Shown: in pieces, positions 1 through 11,500 of the stretch
Numbering within the stretch: the first letter of the stretch is position 1
Layout: every line of letters starts with the position of its first letter
DNA from: Cryptomeria japonica
Taxonomy: Eukaryota; Streptophyta; Pinopsida; Cupressales; Cupressaceae
Direction of reading: 5' to 3'
Length of the DNA: 64,000 nt
Assembly: GCF_030272615.1 (NCBI RefSeq)
Contig: NC_081405.1
Span: 20,911,047 to 20,975,046 of the forward strand
Program-made: the position numbers and the translations under genes
Notes under the pieces: generated by a model
Seen by the model: the letters and a program-made list of their open reading frames with translations, nothing else
The model's database searches: none
What the model was told of the DNA's origin: nothing

Positions 1-653
1 TGCAATATACCAACCAAGCCAACTCTCTGCAACATCGAGTCGCAAGAACGCAGGTATATGTTGACATCAATGACAACAAAACATTCCAACAACTCTAATA
101 TCCAACACCCTTTTCCCAACCCTCTTAAGCCTTTAATTTCCCATCCTTTACATTACCAGTTTAATTTAGCCCATCTATTATAATCATTTCCAGAAGGCAT
201 GCCATTCAAAAAGAACAAAATTATAGACCTATGCTAACATTCTACAATGGAATCAATCACATCATCAAGAAGGAGATATACTAATGTCTTACCTTCATTT
301 GATTGCTCTTCAATTTATTTATCTTCTTTAGCTCATGCTTTCACTTCTTTGTTAGGAACATTTTCTACACCTTCTTTGTTTGTTATAGATTAATTCCCTA
401 CCTTATCACCCTTTATGTCTTTTATTTCTATGTCAAAGTTGCATTTTCACCATTATTCTAAGAAAGGATTTCAATCTTTTGATTGTCCTCCAAATTTTCA
501 CTTAGTTCCCTTATCAGCTTCCTTGCTTCTACCTTCAACCATATTTCCACAAGATTATTAAATGTCTTTTGATAATCCTCCACCTCCCCACAAACTTGGT
601 CCTTTCCGTACCTTTCATCCAATAGCCATCAATCTGGGTACTATTCTAGATTA
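1..653. other. Unclassified left flank of element O, no gene
   Basis: No convincing coding region is visible. On the minus strand, positions 91 down to 1 begin TGTTGGAATG followed by a TTGTCATTGATGTC-like stretch, which resembles the start of several Copia LTRs in this window, so a Copia LTR may run off the left edge. The rest is AT-rich and shows no recognisable reverse transcriptase, although the right-hand flank of O ends in a Copia RT fragment. The junction partner of element A is therefore unclear. Confidence 0.35.
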
Positions 654-658
654 GTAAC

Positions 659-1863
659 TGTAAAGCGGAAAAATTGAACCCTAGTCGTTCTCCCCTCCCC
701 AACTCCGAGGAGAGAGAAGGGAGAGTCACTAGGGTTGATGGTTTTCACTTAGGGGAGACTTTACATTCAAAAGAGGGGTTGAAACCCACAAGATCCAATC
801 CCACACAAGGCAAGATTGGATGCTAAATGCATTTCAAGGGTTAAGACAACAAGGCTACCCTCTTTTGTAAAGAATGTTGATAGAAGAATTAAGCTAGGAA
901 TGCATAGAAAGTGAGAAAGATTCGCTTATAAACTGAGTTAGGGATATAGGATGAAGCTGCAGACCTGGAATTAGTAGTAAAATGTCGAGACGGCGCTGTC
1001 CTGCAAATTTGAGCAAAAGTTGACGGGACGATGGCGCCCGGCGTGCACACGGTCCTCCGAAAAATCCACGAAACGAAGGGGGATCTGTTCGTCTCTGCAC
1101 AAGGATTCCAGATCTTCAATTTCAGCCGCGTACCTGCAACCTACACACAGGAAAGCGAAGACGATTGGGGGGTTAGGGATTAGGGGTTTGCCCTTAGGTC
1201 AAACCCCGGTTTTGGAATTAACCAAGAAATGAGAAATGCTGTAAATGTAATGTAAAACAAGTACTAATACCTTGTTGTAAGGATGTTTGTATCCTTATAT
1301 GCGAAGGTATAGATGTTGTTGTTTGTTGTATGTTGTATGTTGTAGCATGTAATGTGTTGTAAGTGATCTCCTCTTCAATGGTTGAATCCTTGTCTTGAAT
1401 GCAACACTTAGCCTTGAATGGAGACTTAGAATGATCAATTGCTTGAAGGAATGCTTGAATACTTGAATGCTTGAATGTTTGAATATCGTTTCCACCTTTT
1501 TTTCATCCTCCCCAAATGAGAGAGGAAAAGTAGTTTATATACTTGCCAATTAGGGTTAAAAGACTGATTTTCCCGACCTTAGGCCAACCAGGAAATGTTA
1601 TTTTCCAATTTGCAAACAAAAAGGCCCGAAGTCCCATAGGAGACCGGGCCCAAAATAGGGCCAGGGACCAGGGCGCTGGGCGCTCTGGTCCCACCTCCCG
1701 GGACAGTAGGGTGCAAGGAGGATCAAGCCAGGGTGCTGGAAAAATGCAGTTTTTGGTGTCGTGAGCAAGTTTCGGGGTCTCCATTCAGGTTCAGTGTTGC
1801 GTCGCCATCGTGAAGACCCAAATGCGGTCAAAATTGCAAGTGTCACAATTTTAGGACGCTACA
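659..1863 (-). repeat. 3' LTR of element O
   Basis: This 1205-bp LTR reads TGTAGCGTCC to CCGCTTTACA on the minus strand. It is closely similar to 22442-23708 and to the inverted solo copy at 29133-30410. It is 62 bp shorter than the 5' LTR because it has one unit instead of three of a GC-rich 31-bp repeat near 1660-1695. A TATATAAA-type promoter motif lies just downstream of that repeat in element orientation. The purine tract TAAAGTGGGGGCTAAA abuts it at 1864-1879, which marks it as the 3' LTR. Confidence 0.92.
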
Positions 1864-1879
1864 TTTAGCCCCCACTTTA
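1864..1879 (-). other. Polypurine tract of element O
   Basis: On the minus strand the 16 bases directly before the 3' LTR read TAAAGTGGGGGCTAAA. A purine-rich tract here is the expected primer for plus-strand DNA synthesis. Confidence 0.8.
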
Positions 1880-2606
1880 GCGGGAGTATAAGCGTACGCT
1901 CATACTTCCGGTAAAGTACAAGGAAACAACATTGAAAAACTTTCACCACGTCAAGGAGGCAAGATACACCAAGCCCCCAGTGGACTAAGGATCTTACGAC
2001 TTCGATTGACAAAGTAAAAGGGAAGATCATGAGGGAGAACCATGACTGTCAGTAGTAAGGTTCCCTCACTATGAGTCATGCAAGAAAGATATCAAAAATT
2101 TTCAAGGCAAAGCTAAATTTGCCAAGAAATTTTCAAGTATCTTGAAAAGATATGGACGGGATGTATGCCCCCCTACGTTAAAGCGATCGCACACGCCTCA
2201 CCGGGGGTGATTGCTTTAAGGTAGTGATACATATAAGAATGAGAAGGGAAAGGAGCACGCTATCACAAGGATTTAGCCCCCAAGTGTGAGATAAGCCCAA
2301 GGATAATAAACACAAAACACAAAGCACAAGGTAACTTCGCTTTCCTCGGGGTTAGTATGCTGTATGATAATTCATGTATATCATATGTATGCATGCATAA
2401 TTGTTCTTCATTCCCCAATCAAGGAAGGTCACCTAGAAGAAGGGAACACATGTGTCTTTTGAGTCGGCATGAGAGAGATCGAGAGATCTCAATGCTTTGC
2501 ATCATCCTCAAGTAGACAACACTAAGGACAACAAATAGAAGAATGAGAGTAACATATAGAAGAAGTAACAAAAGAGAGGAGGAGAGAATCTGCTATGCTA
2601 ATGAAA
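1880..2606 (-). other. 3' noncoding region of element O with two hairpins
   Basis: About 730 bases separate the end of the O reading frame from its polypurine tract, with no coding potential that I recognise. Two inverted repeats stand out. Positions 1883-1909 are centred on the palindrome AGCGTACGCT with flanking GTAT/ATAC arms. At 2173-2188 and 2209-2224, 16-base arms match at 14 positions around a 20-base loop. Both lie close to the polypurine tract. A structural RNA role is inference only. Confidence 0.5.
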
Positions 2607-4424
2607 CTAGTCTAGCACGTCATCTACCCCCCGATCTTGCTGATCAATGTTTCGGGAAGGTAGGGAACACGCTAGAGGAGGAACATCCAACACAGCAGAT
2701 GGAGCTATCACAAGATCCAAACAAGGGCTATGTTCATGTTCCAAGCCACGTTGTTCTTGTCTAGGAGCTAGGATAAGTGCTTTACAAAATTCATTAGATA
2801 AATGGTTATCAACATCAACAAGTTCATATTCACTGTCAGAATGAACAGGAGTAACATTTGCATCATGAATAACATTTTCATCTATATCATCATCAAGATT
2901 TATAAAAATAGGATCTTTAACTCGCACAGGATCAAGACCATCACGCATCTTATGTTTAAGAGATTTCGGCTCAATCGTCGGCTGAGGAGAAAATGGAATA
3001 ATGCTTGTTGAAGGTGTTTTTGGGGATTGCAAAGTTTGAGAGACAGCTGCCTAAGCTCTAAGATGACGCTTTCGTCGGCGTTCACGTGCAGAACGATTTC
3101 GTCTAGTCTTAGTAGGAAGTTGAGAAGATTGAGGAGGAGGAATGTTCTCATCCTTATCACTTGGGTGTTTAGGTTGTGGTCTCTTAGGTTGAACAATAGG
3201 AGAAGAGGAAGGTCTCTTCTCTCCATAAGAGGAAGGAGGAGGAACTGCTCCATATAAGGGAGGAATATTTGGTTTTGGAAGGAGACCAAGTCCATCATGA
3301 CGAGGAGGGATAGGTCTACTTTTAGGAAGTTTATTAATCATAGGCATAGTCACATCCATAGGGATGGGTTGGGAATCTTCTTGAGGAAAGACATTGGTTT
3401 TATCTTTCAAAGGAAGAACTTCCTTCTCAAGAATGATAGGAATGTCAAGTTTGGGTGTTCTAGGTTCACTTAGAGATAGGATCATATCTTTTTTCCACTT
3501 TTGATAAGATTTGAAAAGATGATCACTTCGCGGAGGGAGAGATTGGAATTGTTTAGGCCAAAAGTAATCAATAGGAATGCTAGAAATTCTTTCAGCTGGT
3601 TTAAAGAGACTATGATTGATAGTAACAACTTCACCATTATGGGGAAATTTCAAACACTTGTGAATAGGAGAAGCAATAGCTTTCATGGAAGATAGCCAAG
3701 GATAGCCAAGCTTCACACGAAATTGTTCGGAAGATGGAATAATAGCAAAGTTCACATCAAGGGATTTGTTACGGACCTCAATAGGTAATGTAATAGAACC
3801 AATTGCAGGAGAAGAAAATGCATCAAATAGTTTCACAACCACATTTGTTTTGTCATAGATTACTTGATTCAATTGCAAAGTAAAAAGAAATTCTTCAGTA
3901 ATGACATTAACCATGCAAGAAGGATCAATAAGCACTCCACGGCAAGGTGTATTCTTGACTTTTGCAACTATGTATAAAGGACCATCAGGTGCCCTGATAG
4001 TTTCACTAGAATCAAATGTGATGGAAGGTTCTTTAGGGTTTTCTTGCTGCTCTACAAAGTTAATCACATTCGGAGTCATAGACACGAGATCATCAGGCGA
4101 GACAGAGGAATCAGTAGTATCAATCGCATTAGAGGTATGAGAAGGTAATGGATCAGTAAAAATCTGAAGATTTTGGTTAGGGGGAGCTACAGATGTGTTG
4201 CCTTTATCATTCACACCAGAAACAGAGATAGTATTATTATCAATCAAATCTTGAATTTTCCCCTTTAAAGCAAAACATTTTTCAGTATCATGCCTAGGTT
4301 GACGATGAAATTGACAAAAAGATTTGTTATCAAAATAGGGTGAATTAATCTTTGCAGGATCAACTTGCCTTATAGGAGGAAGAGTAAGCACATTTTGTTC
4401 CAATAACTTATTCATAATACTATG
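2607..4424 (-). pseudogene. gag-pro of element O, C-terminal part (zinc finger, protease-like domain, pre-RT linker)
   Basis: This is the downstream part of the O gag-pro frame. It begins at the T insertion site and runs to a stop at 2607. One in-frame TAG at 3053-3051 divides it, and the same frame then continues for about 147 codons. Recognisable parts, in order, are a finger of the form C-x-F-H-x(4)-H-x(4)-C followed by LKGKIQDLID, typical of Tat-type gag; a retropepsin-like domain; proline-rich linkers; and an acidic segment like the pre-RT linker of this lineage. In the protease-like domain the usual catalytic triplet position reads D-P-S where T has D-N-G, so activity is doubtful. No RT follows. 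The frame is continuous with 19627-21257 across the duplicated CTATG, so it was open when T inserted. Confidence 0.82.
4420..4424. repeat. Target-site duplication CTATG, left copy (element T)
   Basis: CTATG precedes the 5' LTR of T and is repeated at 19627-19631 directly after the 3' LTR. Five-base duplications are usual for Gypsy integrases. Confidence 0.93.
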
Positions 4425-5802
4425 TGTAGTCACACAAATCTGTCCATTTTAATTAAATGAATATTTCGTATTTATTTGATTAAAAATCCACTAGCCATCA
4501 GTTAATTAAATTAATATTTAATTAATTCATCCCCAAACATTCTTCTATTAATTAAATAAATTATTCAATTTATTTTAATTAATTCATTAAAATCAAATTC
4601 CCATTAATTAAATAAATAAATCAATTTATTTAATTAAATCCCTTTTTCCTCTTTTAAATAAATTAACATTTATTTAAATCATTTTAAAACCCCCCCCACT
4701 TGCATTTTCCTACAAATGCAACTTGCACACATTTTGAAATAAATGAATTTTTATTTTAATAAAATCCTATTTTCCCTCACCCACCAAATCCACTTGCAAA
4801 ATCTAATCCCCTTCTAGATTCTTCTAACCCCTTCCTAATTAACTTAATCCATCCCCTAAATATTGTCACATTCCTAAGCAAAATGGAGTCACTTCTCAAA
4901 TGGCCCAAAGTCTTTGAAAACCATTAAAGGCTTCCAACTTTCAACCACTTAATCCACAAAGTCTCCAATAACCATTAATGGTTAATTCAACTCTCCCACA
5001 TGGTTAAAACATTTGTTTTGACTCAACCTCTATCCAACCACAAAGGTCTCATCAAGCCTTCAATGCTTTGACCATGATTATCTTTTAATCATTTGCACAA
5101 AAGTTTATCCTTGGATTAACTCCTAATCCAGTAGGTAATCCTAATTTAGGCTTGACTCTTAGCCTTTAGATAACCATGAGGTCTTCTTAGGCCTTTAATG
5201 CCTCCAACCTCTTCTCTCAACCCAATCCTGTGTTGACACTTGTCACTATTTTATTGGTGCCAATTGTGCACATGGATCCCCAACTTTCAAGCTTGACCCT
5301 TGATTAAACCTTTCAATCCTAACCATCCATTGCTCCATTTTTCCTATAAATAGAGCCCATTCCTTCATAATCCAGATCCTGAAAACTTGTAAGCATTTAG
5401 ACTATAGCCATTTTAGAGAGCATTTAGCATAGCATAACTAAATATTGTCTTTTTGGTAAAATACTTCATTTTAGCATTAAAATAGCTTTTCATTTCATGT
5501 TTGGAGCTATTCTACAATCTCAATCCTCCATAAGCATCCATAGTGCAAAAAGCTGCTGAGAGCTACACTATTTTGGAACTTGGAGAGGAGAGGAACAAGG
5601 GAGAAGGAGCTAATCTCATGCTAAGAGACAGTTGGAGATGTCTCATTGTCTTACTTCTTTAGTTAGATTCATTAGCATGTGTTTTTAGTGTCTCCTTTGG
5701 AATGCCTTCATGTTTTAGTTTTTGATTGACTAACTCTAACGTTTTGAGTGTTTTGGTGTTGATTGATCTTAGACTAACATTGTGCCATTTAGGAGGGCAT
5801 CA
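4425..5802 (+). repeat. 5' LTR of element T
   Basis: The LTR begins TGTAGTCACACAAATCTGTC and ends GGAGGGCATCA. Its first third is made of AT-rich runs of AATTAAATAAAT type. A TATAAATA promoter box lies at 5345-5352, so transcription probably starts shortly downstream of it. The only difference I find from the 3' LTR is base 5102. Confidence 0.96.
5345..5352 (+). promoter_or_regulatory. TATA box of the T 5' LTR
   Basis: TATAAATA followed by GAGCCC is conserved at the equivalent place in the T 3' LTR (19169-19176) and in both LTRs of G. It is the obvious core promoter for the element RNA. The start site itself cannot be seen. Confidence 0.7.
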
Positions 5803-5804
5803 TT

Positions 5805-5845
5805 TGGTGAACCCGACGTGAATCGAACACGCAACCTTCTGATCT
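5805..5845 (+). other. Primer binding site, tRNA-Trp, unusually long match (41 nt)
   Basis: Two bases after the LTR comes TGGTGAACCCGACGTGAA, and the complementarity continues to 5845. The complement folds as the 3' half of a tRNA: CCA end, acceptor strand, a T-arm with the loop TTCGATT, the variable loop, and the 3' anticodon strand. It stops at the third anticodon base. From recalled plant tRNA sequence this is tRNA-Trp(CCA). Element O has the first 18 bases of the same site. Confidence 0.88.
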
Positions 5846-8524
5846 TCATTTTTGAAATTAACATTTTTTTCTTGTTGAAATTGCCACACAGGTCGCGCTT
5901 CGGCGCTATTGAACGCGTTTTAGCGCTATTGAAAAATTTCTTTTAGCGCTATTGACCCTAAAGTAGCGCTATTGAAAATGTTTCAGCGCTATCGACAACA
6001 TTCCAGCGCTATTGTCACCGTTTCAGCGCTATTGACTCAATTCTAGCGCTTTTGTCTTCTCGGGATTTTCTTTTCTTTAAGCGCTACTGTGTAAATTAGC
6101 GCTTCTGCTCACGCAGACTAGCGCTTTCGTATTAATTAGCGCTTCTGTAAAAACACAGAATAGCGCTATTGCGACAGAGTGTCACCCAAAGGGACTTGTA
6201 ACCGAAAAAAAAATCAAAAATTAGGCTTGTGGAAGCCCCCCCTGTAAGCATTAATTTTCTTAACTTGTTTCTTTTCTTTGTGCAGGTTAACAACACAACA
6301 AAAATCACAAAAATTTTTATTTAGTGCTTAAAAAGAACTTAAAAACACAAAAAAAAAAAAAATAGTTTCATTGTTTTCTAGTTAGGGCTACATTTTGTTT
6401 TGGTGCTTAAAATCAACCAAACAAACTTTATTTGTTGCATCAATTGGGACTTAAAAATCACAATCCACACTTCGAAAATTTGGTGCAGTAAAAAGAACAA
6501 TCCACTTGTCTTTATTTTTGGCAAAAACAAATTTTCCTTCATGCAATCGTGTTTTTCATTAAGTTGACCAGGACTTTCAACTTATAGATTACAAAACATA
6601 TTGCTTTGAAAGTTAAAATGAACACCATGGCTGTTGGAGCAACATCTCCAAATAGTTAGATCATCTTTGCAAATGTTGGATTAAAAAGAACAAGTGAATT
6701 TTGTGTTTGGCACGCTTGTGCACAAAAGTCAGTCGAGTGGACCTACTTCTAACACACACTATCCTCTCCCTTGGCTCTCGTGGTCCTAGGTGCAAGAGAA
6801 AAGTGTTAGTAACACTCAAATTTTATCTTTTTAAGAGAGGCTTGCCAAGGGATCGATACTCTTGGGAACGACCTCGAGCGGTAAATCCTTCGAGCCGCTA
6901 TAGAAATCAGGTGAGAGCGAAAGCTGTAGCCTTGGGTATAGCTGTTCCTACAGTGTAACTGGCCGAAAGGACAAATGGGCCCCACCACCAGTTACAAGGC
7001 TCTTAAGTGAGTCACTGCAGAATGAACTTATGTCCAAAGCCATCGAACATGACTAAACACCTTTAAGTAGTAGCCCACTTGTTCTATTGATTGAGGATAT
7101 TTGAGGTATAATTTAGTGCAAGAGCATAGAAGGTTTTGCTCCCAAGATACTCACCATACATATTTCCTTGAGTAGAAACATAGCTTTTTGAAAGGTCACT
7201 TGTGGCTTGATAAAAGTGGTGACTCCCCCATCATAGGGATCATCTATTTGTTATGCTCGTGCAAGACTTAGTATATCACATCCTTACCTGCCACGGCGGG
7301 ATTCATAAGGTATGTAGTACCAAAGTCGAAGAAATATCAAGATGTGGGCTAAATTTATCACAACTGGCCATCTGACCATAGGGATAAAGAGTGTTTGAAG
7401 TGTGTTCGTTTTACAGACCTAGTGCAAATTGAGCCGACTTCAGGCTTTGGAAATACACCTTAAAATAAATCTAAAGGAAGGGTCAAAAACAAGTCCAAGG
7501 ATTGGGTTGATCTAGACCCATACTCATTTGTGCCTTTGAGGCTACAATTTTGTGTTTGTGTGCTTGCTTTGTTTTCTTGTCAAAGAAAAATCAGAAAATC
7601 AAATCCCAAAAACAAAGTACTCATCCAACATCTGTCAACACAACCAAAAATACCAAAAACAAAGTGCAAACAACACAGAGTCACAAATTTTATGACCATT
7701 CTTCACATTCTGCGAAAGAAGAAGCATCATCAGAATATTACCTTGAAAAGAAGACCATTGAGCTCAAAGGCTTTAATCAAAAGGAGGAAATTCTTCTATA
7801 TCAATCGACAAATCTTTGTCTCACATAGAGTCTTTCTACATCGCATGCGTCTCTATCTTCAAGGTAAAACAAACGAGTTTGATTCAGAATCATTGAACCG
7901 CAAAGCTTTTATGCAATATAGAGCTCTGAGTTATCACAAAAATCAAGGAGGAAAGATTAATCCTAACTTTTTCCCCAACATCTGTATCACCTACAACACA
8001 GCTCGAGAAGTGCCACCAACGCCTGAAAGGGAAGAGATAGAGTTTGTCCCATTTGTAACACAAAGTTTTTATTGAAGTTGAAAACATTTTCATCCATCAT
8101 CTCACTCATACATCATCACTTCATCATCAATCCGTCCCAACTCTCAAAACATTAAGAGGTTCTTGTCCCAAGTTCTCTTTTAGATATTGCTTGCAATCAA
8201 ACACATCACATCACTTTTTAGATTGTTTCTACATCTAGGATAAGCTCATCCTAAGAGACACATCTACGCAGGTTAAAACTAGTTCATGAGTGAATCCTCT
8301 CATTGCTAGGTAGTTAAATCTGTAACACATCTCAGATTTCTCTGCACCTTATCACATCAAAACTTATCAAAACAAGCAAGCAATTCAACGAAGGAATTTC
8401 GGTTACATCTACCTCCAAAGTGCTAGAGATCCACATACAACACAAATCACCAACCAATCAATCTTTCATTTCATCACCACTCATCATCATCTTCAATCAA
8501 CTTCAAAACAAACTTGCAAACAAA
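5846..8524 (+). other. Leader (5' untranslated region) of element T
   Basis: About 2.7 kb separates the primer site from the polyprotein ATG. It contains the AGCGCT array (5902-6167), an A-rich run near 6349-6361, and several short open frames. The longest of these (7530-8075) has low-complexity composition and no recognisable domain. Long leaders are known in the Tat/Ogre group, some with an extra frame before gag, but I cannot support a gene here. Confidence 0.6.
5902..6167 (+). repeat. AGCGCT palindrome array in the T leader
   Basis: Twelve exact AGCGCT palindromes start at 5922, 5945, 5965, 5985, 6005, 6025, 6045, 6080, 6098, 6120, 6138 and 6162, with one variant GGCGCT at 5902. Most are followed by ATTG or TTCTG. 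Spacing is exactly 20 bp from 5945 to 6045, then irregular (35, 18, 22, 18, 24). The array lies about 55 bases after the primer site. The spacers between palindromes are largely unrelated. Confidence 0.9.
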
Positions 8525-11500
8525 ATGGCTCAAACCCGATCACGATCAAGGCAACGAGAAATAGAAATTGAGGAAGAAGAGGACAACCTCAATGAATTTC
8601 AAGAAGCACTTGGAGGAAATGGGAATGATGAAAACCCAGGTACACCCACTCCTTCAACAATCGAAAGGGTTCAGCATAACCCTCATTTTAACAGATTATT
8701 CGATGAAATACTAAGGAGCAATGCGGATGCTCACTTTTTACGACTTGCTCAAGAAGGAGCCAAACTCCCCTCAGACTTTGATCTTGCTCAATTAAGACAA
8801 GCATCAGAAAGACAAAGTCGCCATGAGGAGGAAAGGCGTAGAGATCCCATCAGATATAACATCCCTAGAGGTAACCCACCACCTCCTCCTCCTAATGAAA
8901 TGGAGATGTTGCGGCAACAAGTTGAGAATCTCGCCCAACAACTTCATAGTGGTGTTAAGACCAATCAATTCTCACTTAACGACATCTGTCCCTATCCATT
9001 TGATAGGAATCTTTATATGCCACCCTTTCCACGCGGGTTCGAAACACCAAAATTCGAAAAATATAGAGGAAAGGGAGATCCCCGCGATCATGTCCGAGAA
9101 TTTCATTCCGCTTGTCTCGAAGTTGCATATGAAGACACATACTTAATGCGCCTTTTTCCCCAAAGCTTGGGAGGAACAACCACATCATGGTTTTCCCGAC
9201 TACCAGGTGGCATAAGAACATTTGAGGAACTCATCCAGAAGTTCCTATCTCATTACTCTTATAATATTGAACGCGACATCACCATGGCTGATCTATGCAA
9301 CACCAAACAAAAACCAGGTGAATTATTCTCATTATTCCTGCAACGATGGCGCCAAATGTCTAGCAGACGTTCTCTTCAGTTACCTGAACGAGAACTAGTG
9401 GAAATTTTCATTTCCAACTTAAACGAAGAAATGGAATTTCACCTGGATGTTAAAGACACCGATTCTTTTAACGATATGATCACCAAGGGTATAAAATGTG
9501 AGCGGGCACTCATCAAAAAAGGACTCATCAAAATCTTTAATGAACCCAAAGATGGTCCTCGCCCGCGCTTCAATAGCGATAAACCGAACTTCGGGAACAA
9601 GAATAAAAATATCGTCAACGATGGAGTTGTGGATGCTCGAACTATCCAAAATGCACAACCTGTGGTTCGATTTGCAGGACAAAACCCTCCACCTCAGAAT
9701 AACACAAATGTTCCTCTTAATCAAAGTCGCATCACATCTCATGATGAACCAAGACCTCGTCCACAAAAACAAAAACACACATACACTCCCTTAGGGGAAC
9801 CCATTGAAACAGTGATGCGACAACTCATTTCTCAAAATTTGATCACTCTACCTAAGTTATCGAATTATGAGCCTCAAGTCAAACCTGCATGGTGGAGAGA
9901 TACTGAACACTGTGAGTTCCATCAAGGAAGAGGACACAAGACAAGTAATTGTCACCGATTGAAAGATCTCATTCAAGATCTTATTGATCGAGGAGAAATT
10001 GAGATTGAAGGACATGATCCAAAAACAACCAATAATGATCATCAGATGTTCAAAAATCCACTTCCATCGCAAGATCAAAGGGGTCCTTCCACTTCTAGAC
10101 GAGGTCCTGATACCACTGATTATACGCAGGCTGCATATAATTACACTGTCAATCATCTGTATGATGCCAGTGAACAAATTGCAACTATCACCTTCAAAAA
10201 TCCCACCTCAAATTGCAATGTTGTTACGCGTCGCGGCAAAGTTACCATCAAGGCAGCTCCACAAGGCACCACCTCCATCCCAAAGCAATACAATCTTGTG
10301 GAACAATTAGACAAAACCCCTGCACTTATATCCATTTTAGAGCTATTACGCTTGTCACCATCTCATAAAACTATCTTGGATCAAGCACTCCAAGAGGCGT
10401 CAGTCCCTGCGAACCTTAATACGGACCAGTTTCAAGCCATGGTTGGAAATCTAAAGTCATCACCTTGTCTCACTTTTTCCGAAAGTGACAACTCTTCATT
10501 CCAACAACCTCATAACGCCTCACTCCACATTGAAGGCTTTGTCAACCAACACAGGATCAAGCGAGTCTTGATCGATAATGGAGCAGGCCTAAACATTTGC
10601 ACACTACAGTTGGTCACAACATTGGGATATGCAATAGAATCAGTGGATCCTCGCAAGAAGATCACCATCAAGGCCTATGATGATGCAGAGCGTTCATCCA
10701 AAGGAGCTGTGGTACTACCAATCCGAGTGGGCCCCGTGGTAAAGCACATCATTTGTCAAGTTCTGGACCTTCCTCTGCCATATAATCTATTATTAGGGAG
10801 ACCTTGGATACATGCCATGCAAGCCGTTCCATCTACCTACCATCAATGTATCAAGTTCCCACATAATGGTGCAGAGATCACAATCCTGGGTGATGCAAAT
10901 CCTTTTGCATTTTGCCATAATATCAGCCATCAACCAGAGATTACTGTTCCTAATAATAGGGAAGCCATTTCCTCCACATCATATGTAAATCCCGCCTCTC
11001 TTGCCAGTTCAAACACTCCTATACCCAAGCAAGAGAAGCTTAAGATGAAAGTTGCAGAGGAAGGTCCTGGGGAATATAACTTGAGTCAGCTCTTTTGTGT
11101 GGGACAAATGCCCACTTCTCCTAGAACACATGGTAAACCACAGCAGTTGCTCCAGCAACCACTAATCATGCCAGCATGTGCCTTAACGCCTTTCATCCTT
11201 GGAAAGAGTCAAGAGGAAGAAACACAAGATGAGGACCTAGCGGAATGGATCTATAAGGATCCCATCACCACTGATAAACCGCAAGTTACACTTCCTACAG
11301 AACAGTATGGCAAAGGCCTCCTCATTATGCAAAGAATGGGGTATGATGGTCAAAGTGCTTTGGGATCCTGCAAACAAGGACGACATGAACCTCTGCTACC
11401 AGAATTCAAGCCCAAAGGTAATACAGGCCTAGGCTTTGAAAAAGAGATCCTTCCTAAACTCAGATTCAAAGGAAAACCCAGCAAACCATTTTGCCCACCT

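Noticed and set aside
5805-5845. A tRNA-Trp gene fragment
   Set aside because: Only the complement of the 3' half is present, and its position two bases after an LTR shows it is a primer binding site.
5902-6167. CRISPR-like repeat array
   Set aside because: The repeat is only 6 bases with 12-29-base spacers, in a plant retrotransposon leader with no associated genes.
6701-6958. 85-codon frame in the T leader
   Set aside because: No domain or conserved start context is visible, and an antisense frame overlaps it.
7530-8075. 181-codon frame in the T leader, as a possible extra ORF1 as in Ogre elements
   Set aside because: It has low-complexity Lys/Gln/His-rich composition, no domain, and overlaps another frame of similar quality. 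Nothing separates it from chance in a 2.7-kb leader.
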